NCBI RefSeq assembly: GCF_000718985.1
Contig: NZ_JODL01000005.1
Span: forward strand, 124,001 to 188,000
Length of the DNA stretch: 64,000 nucleotides
Direction: 5' to 3'
DNA from: Streptomyces megasporus
GTDB lineage: Bacteria > Actinomycetota > Actinomycetes > Streptomycetales > Streptomycetaceae
The translations under genes and the position numbers were made by a program. How positions within the stretch are numbered: position 1 is the first letter of the stretch; each line of letters begins with the position of its first letter. The notes beneath the pieces are model-generated. The model saw only the letters and a list, made by a program, of their open reading frames with translations. It made no database searches and had not been told where the DNA came from. Shown piece after piece: positions 1 to 8,214 of this stretch.

Positions 1-486
1 GGTCAGCCGGCGCTCGGTCTGCCGGTACGCCTCGGCCACCACCGCGCAGTGCTCGTCGACGAAGTCCCACACCTCGGCCGCCACGTGGACCAGCAGCCGG
101 ACGCCGTCCGGGTCGCGCTGGGTGACCCGGTCCACCAGGGCCTGCCAGACCACGGCCCCGCCGAGGCGGAAGGCGCGCAGCAGGGCGTCCAACGGCAGTC
201 CCTGTTCGGCCCGTTCGGCGCCGATCTGCCAGGAGCAGCGCCGGGCGGCCTCGCGCAGTTCCTTCGGGCGCAGCAGGGAGCCCACGTTGTGCCGCAGCGA
301 GCGGTGGACCTCCTGCCAGAGCTCGTCCTGGTCCACCGACGCGGCGCGGTAGGCGGGTTCCTCCTTGCGGAGCAGCGCGACCATGCGATCGGTGAGCAGC
401 GGGAGTTCGTCCAGCAGCGGGCGGGCGGCCCGGTGCAGCACGGCCACGGCCTCGGCGTTCACGGGGGAACGTACGACGGGGTGCAT
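1..486 (-). CDS. PucR/CdaR-type transcriptional regulator, N-terminal part (cut by window edge)
   Basis: The reading frame enters from the left edge and begins at ATG 486, preceded by a good ribosome site (GGTGGAGGA, about 5 nt spacing). The 162 visible residues are an all-helical domain (LPLLTDRMVALLRK, then RRCSWQIGAERAEQGLPLDA, then AFRLGGAVVWQALVDRV). This matches the RsbRD-type N-terminal domain found at the front of many Streptomyces PucR-family helix-turn-helix regulators. The DNA-binding C-terminus lies outside the window, so the family call rests on the N-domain only. No effector can be inferred. It is transcribed in the same direction as the LAL regulator that lies upstream of it. 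Confidence 0.7.
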   Translation of the reverse strand, partial: MHPVVRSPVNAEAVAVLHRAARPLLDELPLLTDRMVALLRKEEPAYRAASVDQDELWQEVHRSLRHNVGSLLRPKELREAARRCSWQIGAERAEQGLPLDALLRAFRLGGAVVWQALVDRVTQRDPDGVRLLVHVAAEVWDFVDEHCAVVAEAYRQTERRLT

Positions 487-576
487 CACGGTCCTCCACC
501 TGGCGGGCATCAGGGGGTCGATGCTGCATTGTGGGCGGGCCGGGACCGGTATGCCAGAGGTAGGGCGACATCGCTT

Positions 577-590
577 ACCAACCGCTTGGT
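577..590. promoter_or_regulatory. Palindrome ACCAACCGCTTGGT upstream of the PucR-type gene
   Basis: Five-base arms ACCAA/TTGGT flank CCGC, about 90 bp upstream of the start at 486 and downstream of the LAL stop. The spacing and symmetry suit a dimeric repressor of TetR type, but no cognate regulator can be named. Confidence 0.3.
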
Positions 591-688
591 TTCCCAGGTG
601 TCCCGGCCCGCGCGCCCCTTCCGTCGGAGGGCGACCCCGTCGTGAGGCCATGTCTCGCACGGCGGGGCGGGACGGTCGGGGGCGGCCG

Positions 689-3505
689 TCACCCGTCGCC
701 GGCCGCCGCGAGGACGCGGGTGAGCTCCACCCGGGAGCGGACGCCCAGCGCCGCGAAGACGTTGCGGAGGTGGTGGTCGACCGTACGGGGGCTGACCGAC
801 AGCCGCAGCGCGACCTCGCGGTTGGTGGCCCCCTCGGCCACGCACCGGGCGATCCGCAACTGCTGGGGGGTGAGACCGCCCAGGACCCGCGGCCCGTCCG
901 CGCCCGCCGTCTCGCCGGTGGCCCGCAGTTCGGCCCGTGCCTGGTCGGCCCAACCGCGGGCGCCGCAGCGTTCGAAGGCCAGGAGCGCGTCGCGCAGCAC
1001 GCCGCGTGCCGCGCCCGGCCGCCGGCCGCGCCGCAGCGCCTTGCCGTGCAGCAGTTGGGTGCGACCGCGTTCGAAGTCGCTGTCGACGCGGGCGTGTTCC
1101 TCCAGGGCTCGGGCGAACAGCTCGGGGGCCTCCTCCGGTTCGGCGAGCAGCGCGCGACAGCGGGCGAGCTGGGTGGGTGCCAGGGGGTCGGCGGTGACGG
1201 CCGTCCACGCGGTGAAGTACTCCAGGGCGCGGCGGGCCGTCGCGGTGTCGCCCGCGAGGGCCGCGGCCTCGACCAGGCACGGCGCGGCCAGTGCCTGGAG
1301 CGCGAAGTGGCCCTGGCCGGCGCCCGGTCCGGAGCCCACCAGCGGCTCCAGCCGGGCCGCGGCCTCGTGCGGCCTGCCCTGCCCCATGGCGCACCGGGCC
1401 AGGGCCCACTGGGCGAGGGTGGCGGCGACGCCCAGGCCGTGCGGGCCGGCGTCCTCGCCCGCCGCGCGGGCGTGGCCGGCGCAGGACTCGGCGTCCCCCT
1501 CCACCGCCGCGACCATCGCCAGCACCGCGTGGTGGTGGGCGGCGCAGTTGCGCTGCCCGGTGCGCCGGGCGCGGCGCAGCCCGTCCTCGGCGTGGGCGCG
1601 GGCCCGGCTGTGCTGCCCGGCCCGCAACTCGCTGTAGGCCAGGTGCTCCAGGGCCTGGGGGACGAGGGCGGCCGGGCCGCACGCCCGGGCGGCGGCCAGG
1701 GCCCGGGTGTTGAGGTCGAGGGCCGCCGCCACGTCGCCGACGACGAGGGCGGCGATCCCGGCCCGGATCAGCCGCCAGGGCTGTCGCTCCTCGGCGGCCG
1801 ACTCCAGGACGCGGAACAGCGGCGGGGCGCCGCGGTCGAAGTCGCCGCACAGCACGGCGTCCAGTCCGGCGCAGTAGTCCTCCAGCAGTCGGTCCCCGGC
1901 GGGGGAGCCGAGCGCGGCGACGCCGGCGAGGTCGGCGCGGAGGCCGGCGATGTCGCCGACCGCCCAGGACGCCTCGGAGGCGTGGAGCATCGCCCTGCGG
2001 GCGGTGAGCGGATCATGCGGGGCGAGCAGCCGGGCGGCGTACGACAGCAGTTCGTGGGCGTCGGTGACCACGCCGTTGCGCAACTCCAGGACGCCGCGCA
2101 CGAGTTCGGTCCGGCCGCGGACGGCGTCGTGGACGGGCAGCGCGCGGGCCTGGTCCAGCAGGGCGAGGGCGCGGTACGGGAACCCGGCCGACCAGGCGTG
2201 TTCGGCCGCCGCGGTGAGCCGTGCCGCGCGGACGCCGGTGTCCTGGGCCTCGTCGTCGCCGGTGAGTTCGGCGGCGCGCCACAGGGCGTCGGCCAGTTCG
2301 GCGTGGACGCGCTCGTCGGTGACCGCCGTGCCGCAGGCGGCGGCCGCGAGGGCGTCGGCGAGGCGCGGGTCGGGGCCCGTGGCGGCGGCGGCGCGGTGCC
2401 GCAGGGCGGGCAGGTGTCGCGGTGTCCACTCGCCGCCGCGCGGGTTCCGCTCGTCCAGGACGTCGGCCAGGAGGCGGTGGGCGGTGCGGCGCCGCTCGGG
2501 CGGTTCGCCCCAGTAGGCGGCGCGGCACAGCGGGGTGTGGGCGAAGCGGAGGGTGTCCCCCTCGCGCCGCAGCAGGCCGCGTTCCTCGGTCTCGTCCAGC
2601 CGGGCGGGGCCGATCCCGGCCCGTTCGGCGGCGCGCCCCAGGGTGGTGCGGTCGGCGGTCCCGCCGAGTTCGCACACGGCGGCGGCGAGCAGGAGCAGGG
2701 TGCGCGGGTCGGCGGGCAGCCGCGCCAGTTCGGCGGCGTACGAGCGCAGTCTGGGGCCGGCGGGGGGCAGCGGGTGGGGCGGCGGCACGGTGCCGGCGAT
2801 CTGCTCGGGGGTGAGCGAGGCGACCAGGTCGGTGAGGAGTCCGGGGTTGCCCCCGGCGGTGTGGAGCAGGGCCTCCCGCAGGGTCGGGTCGGCGTCCTCG
2901 GGCAGCAGGTCGTCCAGGAGCGCGGTCGCCGCCACGGCGTCCAGCGGCTCCAGGGCGAGTCGGGGCAGCCCCTCCAGCAGCGGGTCCTCGCCGCCTTCGG
3001 CCGTGGCGACGCCCGTCGCGACGAGCATCGCCACGGGCAGGGGCGCGCCCAGCCTCCGGGCGACGAACCCCAGGGCCCGGCGGGAGGGTTCGTCCAGGTG
3101 GTGGGCGTCGTCGACGCAGACCAGCAACGGGCCCTCGCCGGTCAGGTCGTGCAGCAGCGCCTGGAGGGCGGCCGGCACCGGCCCTCGGACCATGGCGGCG
3201 GGGAGCGTGCCGAGCGTCAGGGCCTCGGCGAGGGCCGCCGTGCGGGGGTCGGCCGGGTCCAGACGGTCGGCGACCGGGTGCAGCAGGGCGTGCAGTCCGC
3301 CGTAGGGGACGGCGGTCTCGGCGGCCACGCCCCGCACGCGCAGCACGGTGCCGCCGGCCTTCCCGAAGCGGTCGGCCGCGTGGTCGAGCAGGGTGGTGGC
3401 GCCGAGTCCCGGTTCGGCCCGTATCAGCAGGGCGCCGCCCCGTCTCGCGCGTGCGCCGTCGAGCAGTTCCGCCACGGCCGTCCGTGTCGCGTTCGCACCG
3501 TGCAT
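689..3505 (-). CDS. LAL-family (large ATP-binding) LuxR transcriptional regulator
   Basis: 938 aa, normal for LAL regulators. An N-terminal AAA-type ATPase region (about 1-350) carries a Walker B (LLVCVDDAHHLD). The middle is alpha-helical and TPR/MalT-like. The C-terminal LuxR HTH (about 875-938) reads GLTPQQLRIARCVAEG and then TNREVALRLSVSPRTVDHHL. ATG 3505 is chosen because GAGGAGG precedes it by about 9 nt. Oddity: the P-loop reads AEPGLGATT at residues 30-38, so the invariant Walker A lysine is alanine (A36) and the first glycine is also lost. ATP binding may therefore be impaired or atypical. It is divergent from the alpha/beta hydrolase at 3689, its plausible target. Inducer unknown. 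Confidence 0.9.
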   Translation of the reverse strand: MHGANATRTAVAELLDGARARRGGALLIRAEPGLGATTLLDHAADRFGKAGGTVLRVRGVAAETAVPYGGLHALLHPVADRLDPADPRTAALAEALTLGTLPAAMVRGPVPAALQALLHDLTGEGPLLVCVDDAHHLDEPSRRALGFVARRLGAPLPVAMLVATGVATAEGGEDPLLEGLPRLALEPLDAVAATALLDDLLPEDADPTLREALLHTAGGNPGLLTDLVASLTPEQIAGTVPPPHPLPPAGPRLRSYAAELARLPADPRTLLLLAAAVCELGGTADRTTLGRAAERAGIGPARLDETEERGLLRREGDTLRFAHTPLCRAAYWGEPPERRRTAHRLLADVLDERNPRGGEWTPRHLPALRHRAAAATGPDPRLADALAAAACGTAVTDERVHAELADALWRAAELTGDDEAQDTGVRAARLTAAAEHAWSAGFPYRALALLDQARALPVHDAVRGRTELVRGVLELRNGVVTDAHELLSYAARLLAPHDPLTARRAMLHASEASWAVGDIAGLRADLAGVAALGSPAGDRLLEDYCAGLDAVLCGDFDRGAPPLFRVLESAAEERQPWRLIRAGIAALVVGDVAAALDLNTRALAAARACGPAALVPQALEHLAYSELRAGQHSRARAHAEDGLRRARRTGQRNCAAHHHAVLAMVAAVEGDAESCAGHARAAGEDAGPHGLGVAATLAQWALARCAMGQGRPHEAAARLEPLVGSGPGAGQGHFALQALAAPCLVEAAALAGDTATARRALEYFTAWTAVTADPLAPTQLARCRALLAEPEEAPELFARALEEHARVDSDFERGRTQLLHGKALRRGRRPGAARGVLRDALLAFERCGARGWADQARAELRATGETAGADGPRVLGGLTPQQLRIARCVAEGATNREVALRLSVSPRTVDHHLRNVFAALGVRSRVELTRVLAAAGDG

Positions 3506-3676
3506 CCGCGCATCCCTCCTCGGAAGGGACTGTCAGTCGCTCGGGGATCCCTCACGACAGCACCATGCCCAAGCTGTGTCCATGTCAAGTCGACCATGTC
3601 GCGGCCGGCGCCCAGTGGTCGACGGGATGGCGTGTGCGTTCGCACAACCGGACCGTACCGTCGTGGACCGCGGCCC

Positions 3677-3682
3677 TAACGT
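3677..3682 (+). promoter_or_regulatory. -10 element (TAACGT) for a probably leaderless hydrolase mRNA
   Basis: TAACGT fits the TAnnnT -10 consensus and ends six bases before ATG 3689, the geometry of leaderless actinobacterial transcripts. No Shine-Dalgarno sequence is visible before this ATG, which supports the reading. A convincing -35 is not evident. Confidence 0.4.
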
Positions 3683-3688
3683 CGCAGC

Positions 3689-4501
3689 ATGGCACAGGAA
3701 TTCTCCTCCTTCGACGGTGTCACCATCCGCTACCACCGCTGGGACCCGCCGCCCGGCGAGGACAGGGGACTGCCCACCGTGGTCCTCCACCACGGGTTCA
3801 TCGCCGACACCCACACCAACTGGGTCCGGCCCGGCGTCGTCGACGCGCTGCTCCGCCGGGGGCGGCGGGTGGTCGGCATCGACGCGCGCGGCCACGGCCG
3901 TTCGGACAAGCCGCACGATGCGGAGCGCTACGGCGAGAGCGTCATGGCCCGCGACCTGCGGCGCCTGCTGGACGTCCTGGGCGCGGAGCGGGTCCACCTG
4001 GTCGGCTACTCGATGGGGGCGGTCGCCTCGCTGCTGGCCACGGCACGGGACGAGCGCGTCACGCGCCTGATCGTCGGCGGGGTGGGGGCGGGGGTCGTCG
4101 AACTGGGCGGGGTGGACACCCGCGAACTGCCGCCCGAACTGCTGGTGACGGCGCTGCTGGCGGACGACCCGGCCGACGTGCCCCGGCGGATGGCGGCCCT
4201 GCGGATCTGGGTGGACGAGGTCGGCGGCGACCGTCTGGCGCTGGCCGCCCAGGGTCGGGCCCTGCACCGGGGGCCCACCCCGCTGTCGGAGGTCAGGGTG
4301 CCGACGCTGGTGCTCGCGGGGGTGGACGACCCGCTGGCCGACCGTCCCCGGGTGCTCGCCGACGCGCTTCCCCACGCCTCGCTGCGGACACTGCACGGCG
4401 ACCACCTGTCGGCGGTGCGCGACCCGTCCTTCGCCCCGGCGATAGCGGACTTCCTGGAGGCGGACCTCCCGGTGGGAACCCCTCCGGCCGGCGGGGGGTG
4501 A
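3689..4501 (+). CDS. Alpha/beta-fold hydrolase
   Basis: 270 aa cytosolic alpha/beta hydrolase. Visible motifs: oxyanion-hole HHGF near residue 35, the GIDARGHGRSDKP loop, nucleophile elbow GYSMGA (Ser about 109), acid in VLAGVDDPLAD and a late catalytic His in HGDHL. The substrate cannot be read from sequence; relatives include esterases, C-C hydrolases and haloperoxidase-like enzymes. The start is ATG 3689, with no ribosome site but a -10 box at the right distance for a leaderless message. It is divergent from the LAL regulator and is followed 115 bp later by an EEP-family phosphodiesterase on the same strand. Confidence 0.88.
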   Translation: MAQEFSSFDGVTIRYHRWDPPPGEDRGLPTVVLHHGFIADTHTNWVRPGVVDALLRRGRRVVGIDARGHGRSDKPHDAERYGESVMARDLRRLLDVLGAERVHLVGYSMGAVASLLATARDERVTRLIVGGVGAGVVELGGVDTRELPPELLVTALLADDPADVPRRMAALRIWVDEVGGDRLALAAQGRALHRGPTPLSEVRVPTLVLAGVDDPLADRPRVLADALPHASLRTLHGDHLSAVRDPSFAPAIADFLEADLPVGTPPAGGG

Positions 4502-4616
4502 GCGGGCCGGAGACCGATCCGTCCGATCCGCCCCCGAACCGTTGCGCGCCGCCCCGGACGGGTACCGGAGCGGGGAGCGGGACATCCGCCGGAGTCGGAG
4601 AGGAGGCGGGCCGCGG

Positions 4617-5453
4617 ATGCGGGTGGTGACGTGGAACGTGTGGTGGCGGTTCGGGCCGTGGCGGGAACGGCGGAAGGCCGTCCTCGCCGTGCTGCGCGAC
4701 CTGCGGCCCGACGTCGTCGGACTGCAGGAGGTGTGGGCCGTCCCCGGTGAGAACCTCGCGCGGTGGCTCGCGGAGGAACTCGGCATGCACTGGGTCTGGG
4801 CGGCCTCCGACCGGCCCGAGAGGTGGCGGAGGCGGCTGGGCGATCCGACGGTCGACGTCGGCGTCGCCGTGCTCAGCCGGTGGCCCGTGGCCGCGCGCGA
4901 GACGGTGCGACTGCCGGCGCCCGAGGAGTCGGACGACGGACGTCTGGCCCTGCACGCGCTGGTCGACGCGCCCGGCCGGCGGTTGCCGTTCTTCACCGCC
5001 CACCTCTCCTCCGGCGCCCACGCCTCGGCGGTGCGCCGCGAACAGGTCGCCCTCGTCGCGGAGTTCGTCGCGGCCCACCGCGGCGGGACCGACTTCCCCC
5101 CGGTGCTCACCGGGGATTTCAACGCCTGGCCCGACTCCGACGAGATCCGGCTGCTGGGCGGCCACAGGACGGCTCCCGTCGTCCCCGGCCAAGTCCTCCT
5201 CGACGCCTGGGAGTACGCCGACCCGGCGGCGCCGTCGGCCACCCGGGACAGAGCCAACCCCCATGTGGCGGCGGCCTTCGAGCCGAGCGCCCGCATCGAC
5301 TACGTGCACGTCGGCCCGCCCGGTCCCGGCGGAATCGGACGCGTCCTGGCCGTACGGCGCGCGGGCGACGCCCCCGTGGACGGCGTCTGGCCCTCCGACC
5401 ACGCCGCCGTCGTCGCCGATCTGGCGACGGAGCCGCTCGACGGGGGCCGGTGA
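4617..5453 (+). CDS. Endonuclease/exonuclease/phosphatase (EEP) family protein
   Basis: 278 aa. The Mg-dependent EEP fold is shown by its motifs in order: TWNVW at the N-terminus, DVVGLQEVW (metal-binding Glu), LTGDFNAWPDSDE (catalytic Asp/Asn) and the terminal PSDHAAVVADL (Asp-His pair). There is no signal peptide or membrane segment, so it is probably cytosolic. Members cleave phosphodiesters in nucleic acids, inositol phosphates or lipids, and sequence alone does not choose. ATG 4617 is favoured over an upstream in-frame ATG at 4542 because GAGAGGAGG lies about 10 nt before it and the EEP core begins immediately after. Confidence 0.87.
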   Translation: MRVVTWNVWWRFGPWRERRKAVLAVLRDLRPDVVGLQEVWAVPGENLARWLAEELGMHWVWAASDRPERWRRRLGDPTVDVGVAVLSRWPVAARETVRLPAPEESDDGRLALHALVDAPGRRLPFFTAHLSSGAHASAVRREQVALVAEFVAAHRGGTDFPPVLTGDFNAWPDSDEIRLLGGHRTAPVVPGQVLLDAWEYADPAAPSATRDRANPHVAAAFEPSARIDYVHVGPPGPGGIGRVLAVRRAGDAPVDGVWPSDHAAVVADLATEPLDGGR

Positions 5454-5551
5454 GGGACGTCGGGACGCCCGTGGCCTGTTTCCGCCCCCGGTTCCGGACC
5501 GTGCGGGAAAAGACGAGCGGACGGGCCCGGCCACCGCCCGGAATCGGCCGT

Positions 5552-5971
5552 ATGGACACCGAGCCCGTACCGCAGCCCGTGCGCCCGCCCGTGAACCTGA
5601 CCGAGGCGCCGGCCTCCTTCCGGGACGTCCACAGTCCGCGCATCGTGACCCGCGTCAACGACTACGACGTGCGGATCGCCCACGCCGAAGGCGAACACGT
5701 CTGGCACGTCCACGAGGACACCGACGAGTTCTTCCTCGTCCTCGACGGCCGGTTCGACATCGCCCTGCGCGACGCCGACGGCGACGAGAGGACCGTCGCG
5801 TTGAACAAGGGCGACGTCTTCGTGGTGCCGCGCGGCACCGAGCACAAGCCGTCCTCGCCCGGCGGTTCGATCCTGATGTTCGAGCCCACGGGCACGGCCT
5901 CGACCGGCGACCGCCACGAGGGCGAGATCCCCGCCCACGTGGACAGCACCACCGGTCGCGCCCCCTCCTGA
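5552..5971 (+). CDS. Cupin-domain protein
   Basis: 139 aa single-domain cupin. The two conserved metal-binding motifs are present: WHVHEDTDEFFLVLDG (G-x5-HxH-x3-4-E type) and GDVFVVPRGTEHKP (second motif with its His). Proteins of this size are small-molecule binding or isomerase/dioxygenase-like, and the substrate is unknown. Start ATG 5552 has no clear ribosome site; GTG at 5591 is an alternative. It lies about 100 bp downstream of the EEP gene on the same strand, so co-transcription is possible. Confidence 0.83.
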   Translation: MDTEPVPQPVRPPVNLTEAPASFRDVHSPRIVTRVNDYDVRIAHAEGEHVWHVHEDTDEFFLVLDGRFDIALRDADGDERTVALNKGDVFVVPRGTEHKPSSPGGSILMFEPTGTASTGDRHEGEIPAHVDSTTGRAPS

Positions 5972-6012
5972 CGCCCCGTCCGCCGGCCGGGGCGAACGCG
6001 GCGCCCCGGCCG

Positions 6013-6201
6013 TCACCCGAAGCGGGCCCGTATCGCGGCCTCGCCGGCCCCCGTGCCGGTGGTGACGTCCTTGAAGCCGCTGGAGGTGCGGGGACAGCCG
6101 CCGAGGACCGGTGGCCACAGCGGGTAGTGGATCCGGGGATCGCCCAGGGACCGTTGCCCGATGGCGAGTGATCGTCGCTGTTCCGGCGCGGACTTCTCCA
6201 T
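6013..6201 (-). CDS. Small hypothetical protein
   Basis: 62 aa from ATG 6201 (an upstream in-frame start at 6294 would give 93 aa). It is mostly polar with no transmembrane segment, signal or recognised motif; it contains YPLWPPVLGGCPRT in the middle. It sits alone on the minus strand between the cupin and LPMO genes. The 17-bp palindrome directly upstream of ATG 6201 suggests the stretch is a real, possibly regulated unit, but coding status is uncertain. Confidence 0.4.
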   Translation of the reverse strand: MEKSAPEQRRSLAIGQRSLGDPRIHYPLWPPVLGGCPRTSSGFKDVTTGTGAGEAAIRARFG

Positions 6202-6206
6202 GGCCC

Positions 6207-6223
6207 GGATCCTGCCAGGATCC
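6207..6223. promoter_or_regulatory. 17-bp palindrome GGATCCTGCCAGGATCC
   Basis: Perfect 8-bp arms GGATCCTG/CAGGATCC around one base, immediately upstream of ATG 6201 on the minus strand. It could be an operator or a 5' mRNA hairpin of the small gene. Confidence 0.35.
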
Positions 6224-6280
6224 GTCCCCCCGCGGCCCCGCCGCGCCCGGAAGGCGGGCTGACGCGGGGCCCACCGGGCA

Positions 6281-6294
6281 TTGGTACGTACCAA
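6281..6294. promoter_or_regulatory. DasR-like (dre-like) palindrome TTGGTACGTACCAA
   Basis: A perfect 14-bp palindrome. The TGGT-N4-ACCA half-sites are those of dre, the site of the N-acetylglucosamine repressor DasR (core TGGTCTAGACCA), although the centre differs. The next plus-strand gene, 330 bp away, is a secreted chitin LPMO, a typical DasR-type target; the small minus-strand gene starts 80 bp on the other side. Functional assignment is inference. Confidence 0.45.
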
Positions 6295-6478
6295 ATTAGG
6301 TCAGGTGCGCGAACCCCTGCATTCCGGACCTGTCCGTCCGCCCACCGGGGCCCACCGGTCACCCCGCCGGCTCCTCGACCGGCCCCTGACCTGCGGTCGC
6401 CGGAGCACGCACCCGGCATCGCCGCTCGTCGGGCACACCGGCCGCGGGCCGCGCCGGCGGCACGGGCTCGAACCGAAA

Positions 6479-6492
6479 ACCGTCTTAACGGT
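6479..6492. promoter_or_regulatory. Inverted repeat ACCGTCTTAACGGT in the LPMO upstream region
   Basis: Arms ACCGT/ACGGT around CTTA, 131 bp before the LPMO start, in a 421-bp stretch (6202-6622) without other genes. The locally A/T-enriched centre suits a promoter or operator region, but no -35/-10 pair is convincing. Confidence 0.3.
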
Positions 6493-6622
6493 CGGTCGCC
6501 GCCGCCCTACCGTCGTCAGCGATGTGCCACGGCTCCGGCGAGGCTCGCCGTGGCATTCCCTCACGCCACCTCGCGCGTCGGGTGGTTCCGCCGGACGCGC
6601 GGATCGGGAAGGAGCCCCCCAC

Positions 6623-7351
6623 ATGAGTCCCACGAGCCGCCCGAGCGCGGGAAGACTGCTGAGCTTCCTCGCCGTCTTCGCGCTGGCGCTGCCCCTGGCC
6701 GTCGTCGTCACCTCGGCGAGCCCGGCGAACGCCCACGGCTGGATCACCTCCCCGCCCAGCCGCCAGGATCACTGCGCCACCCGCACGGTCTCCGGCTGCG
6801 GCGGGCTGGAGTACGAGCCGCAGAGCGTCGAGGCGCCCAAGGGCTCTCGGCTGTGCAGCGGCGGCAGCCGCTGGACCGTGCTGGACGACGAGAGCAGGAA
6901 CTGGCCGGTGACGCGGGTGTCGAGCACGGTCACCTTCCAGTGGCGACTGACCGCCGCGCACCGCACCAGCACCTGGGACTACTACGTCGACGGCGTCCTG
7001 TTCAAGCGGATCGACCAGGGCGGCACGCAGCCGCCGTCGACCGTCTCGCACACCCTGTCCGGTCTGCCCCAGGGCCGTCACAAGATCCTCGCGGTGTGGA
7101 ACGTCGCCGACACCGTCAACGCGTTCTACAACTGCGTGGACGTGGAGGTCGGCGGTGGCGGCGGCCAGCCCCCGAACCCGCCCACCACACCGGCCGAGTG
7201 CTCCTCCGCCCCCTGGAGCGCCGCCGCGGTCTACACGGGCGGCTCGACGGTGACGCACCGGGGTCGCGCGTACCGGGCGGCCTGGTGGACTCAAGGGGAG
7301 GAGCCGGGCGTCTCGGCCTCCGGCGTCTGGCGCGACCTGGGCGCCTGCTGA
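6623..7351 (+). CDS. Secreted AA10 lytic polysaccharide monooxygenase with CBM5/12 (chitin-active)
   Basis: 242 aa. A signal peptide (1-37, hydrophobic LLSFLAVFALALPLAVVV) is cleaved after ANA, which exposes His38 in HGWITSPPSR, the N-terminal histidine of the copper histidine brace. The second brace His is in TAAHRTSTWDYY (His113). The AA10 domain spans about 38-175. A short G/P linker leads to a C-terminal CBM5/12 module (about 195-242, aromatic-rich PWSAAAVYTGGSTVTHRG and YRAAWWTQGEEPG). It acts outside the cell, oxidatively cleaving crystalline polysaccharide; the CBM and architecture point to chitin. ATG 6623 has a clear GGAAGGAG site about 9 nt upstream. Confidence 0.93.
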   Translation: MSPTSRPSAGRLLSFLAVFALALPLAVVVTSASPANAHGWITSPPSRQDHCATRTVSGCGGLEYEPQSVEAPKGSRLCSGGSRWTVLDDESRNWPVTRVSSTVTFQWRLTAAHRTSTWDYYVDGVLFKRIDQGGTQPPSTVSHTLSGLPQGRHKILAVWNVADTVNAFYNCVDVEVGGGGGQPPNPPTTPAECSSAPWSAAAVYTGGSTVTHRGRAYRAAWWTQGEEPGVSASGVWRDLGAC

Positions 7352-7356
7352 CGGAA

Positions 7357-7433
7357 GGCCCGTCGACGGGCCCCGCCCGGCGCGAAGCGGGCGGCCGCGA
7401 GACGACGTGGCGGCGCACCCGCCGGGCGGGTGC
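7357..7433. terminator. Two hairpins between convergent genes
   Basis: A perfect 16-bp palindrome GGCCCGTCGACGGGCC (7357-7372) lies 5 nt after the LPMO stop. A second hairpin (7415-7433) has arms GCACCCGC/GCGGGTGC around CGG. Together they form a likely bidirectional terminator for the LPMO gene and the minus-strand gene ending at 7478. Confidence 0.6.
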
Positions 7434-7477
7434 CCGGCGGGTGCGGCGCGCAAGGGTGCGGTACGCGCGGGGGTGCG

Positions 7478-7948
7478 TCAGCGGATGAAGACGCTCCGCC
7501 CCCTCACGTCGGTGTGCTCACCCGGGTAGACGGTGTCCACCGGGTAGCCGGTGCAGTAGTCGTCGTCGAAGACGAGGGCCGCCCGGTTGGTGTAGTTGCC
7601 GATCGTCGTCCTGCGGTCCCGGTCCCGGTCCCGGTCACGATCGCGGTCGCGGTCCCGGTCGTCGCCGCCGCGGCCGTCACCGTCGAGGTTCTCGGTGGCG
7701 GCGTCCTGAGCGGGGACTTCCTGCGTGGTGGCCTCCTGGGCGGCGGCGAGGCCCTCCGCGTCGCGGTGGTCGCCGTGGCCGCCGCGGCCGTCCCGGTCGC
7801 CGAGGAGGGCGTAGCAGCCGCTCGGGTTCTGAAAGGACCTGTCACCGAGGATCAGGAGTCCCTGGGCGGCGGACGCGGAGTTGGGAACGGCGAGGGTCAT
7901 CAGGGTCGCCGCGGCGAGGGAGCCCAGCGTTGTGGTGATGCGTCGCAT
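7478..7948 (-). CDS. Secreted protein with an Asp-Arg repeat, I36-inhibitor/crystallin-like end
   Basis: 156 aa. A signal peptide (about 1-27, ending SASA) is followed by a region rich in charged residues with eight consecutive Asp-Arg pairs (about residues 96-111). The C-terminal segment contains NYTNRAALVFDDDYCTGYPV and DVRGRSVFIR. That last part resembles small Streptomyces secreted proteins annotated as peptidase inhibitor family I36 or beta/gamma-crystallin-like; this is a weak match by eye. A GGAAAGG ribosome site precedes ATG 7948. The DR tract is encoded by a hexanucleotide-like GGTCCC/GGTCGC run near 7615-7662 that could vary in copy number. It is convergent with the LPMO gene. Confidence 0.7.
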   Translation of the reverse strand: MRRITTTLGSLAAATLMTLAVPNSASAAQGLLILGDRSFQNPSGCYALLGDRDGRGGHGDHRDAEGLAAAQEATTQEVPAQDAATENLDGDGRGGDDRDRDRDRDRDRDRDRRTTIGNYTNRAALVFDDDYCTGYPVDTVYPGEHTDVRGRSVFIR

Positions 7949-8214
7949 GGACGGTGTGCCTTTCCGGATGGAACGGGAGAAATCAGGCCCGTCGGGCCTC
8001 ACCGTCGATGCAAGCCGCAACGCGCTCAACCCGCCACCGCAGTTGGGGCGTTGGGGTGGTTCACCCTCCGTCTCCGTCCTCCGCCCGAGGCTCTTTCGGC
8101 CCAACGCCCCGGGCGGGAGACCGGGCGGCCCCGGAGCCGGGAGGCGACGTGGGCCGCCGGTTCCGCTCGCATGTTCGCCGTGTTCGCCGTGACCCTCGGC
8201 CGCCCCGCGCCTCA

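Noticed and set aside
365..3679. A 1104-codon open frame on the plus strand opposite the LAL regulator
   Set aside because: Low-complexity Gly/Arg/Gln-rich translation with no motif. It is the antisense shadow of a gene with G/C-biased third positions, and the minus strand has LuxR and AAA motifs.
6459..6492. tRNA-like GGCTCGAACC string near the LPMO
   Set aside because: No acceptor, D or anticodon stem can be built on either strand; the TTCGA-like core is coincidental.
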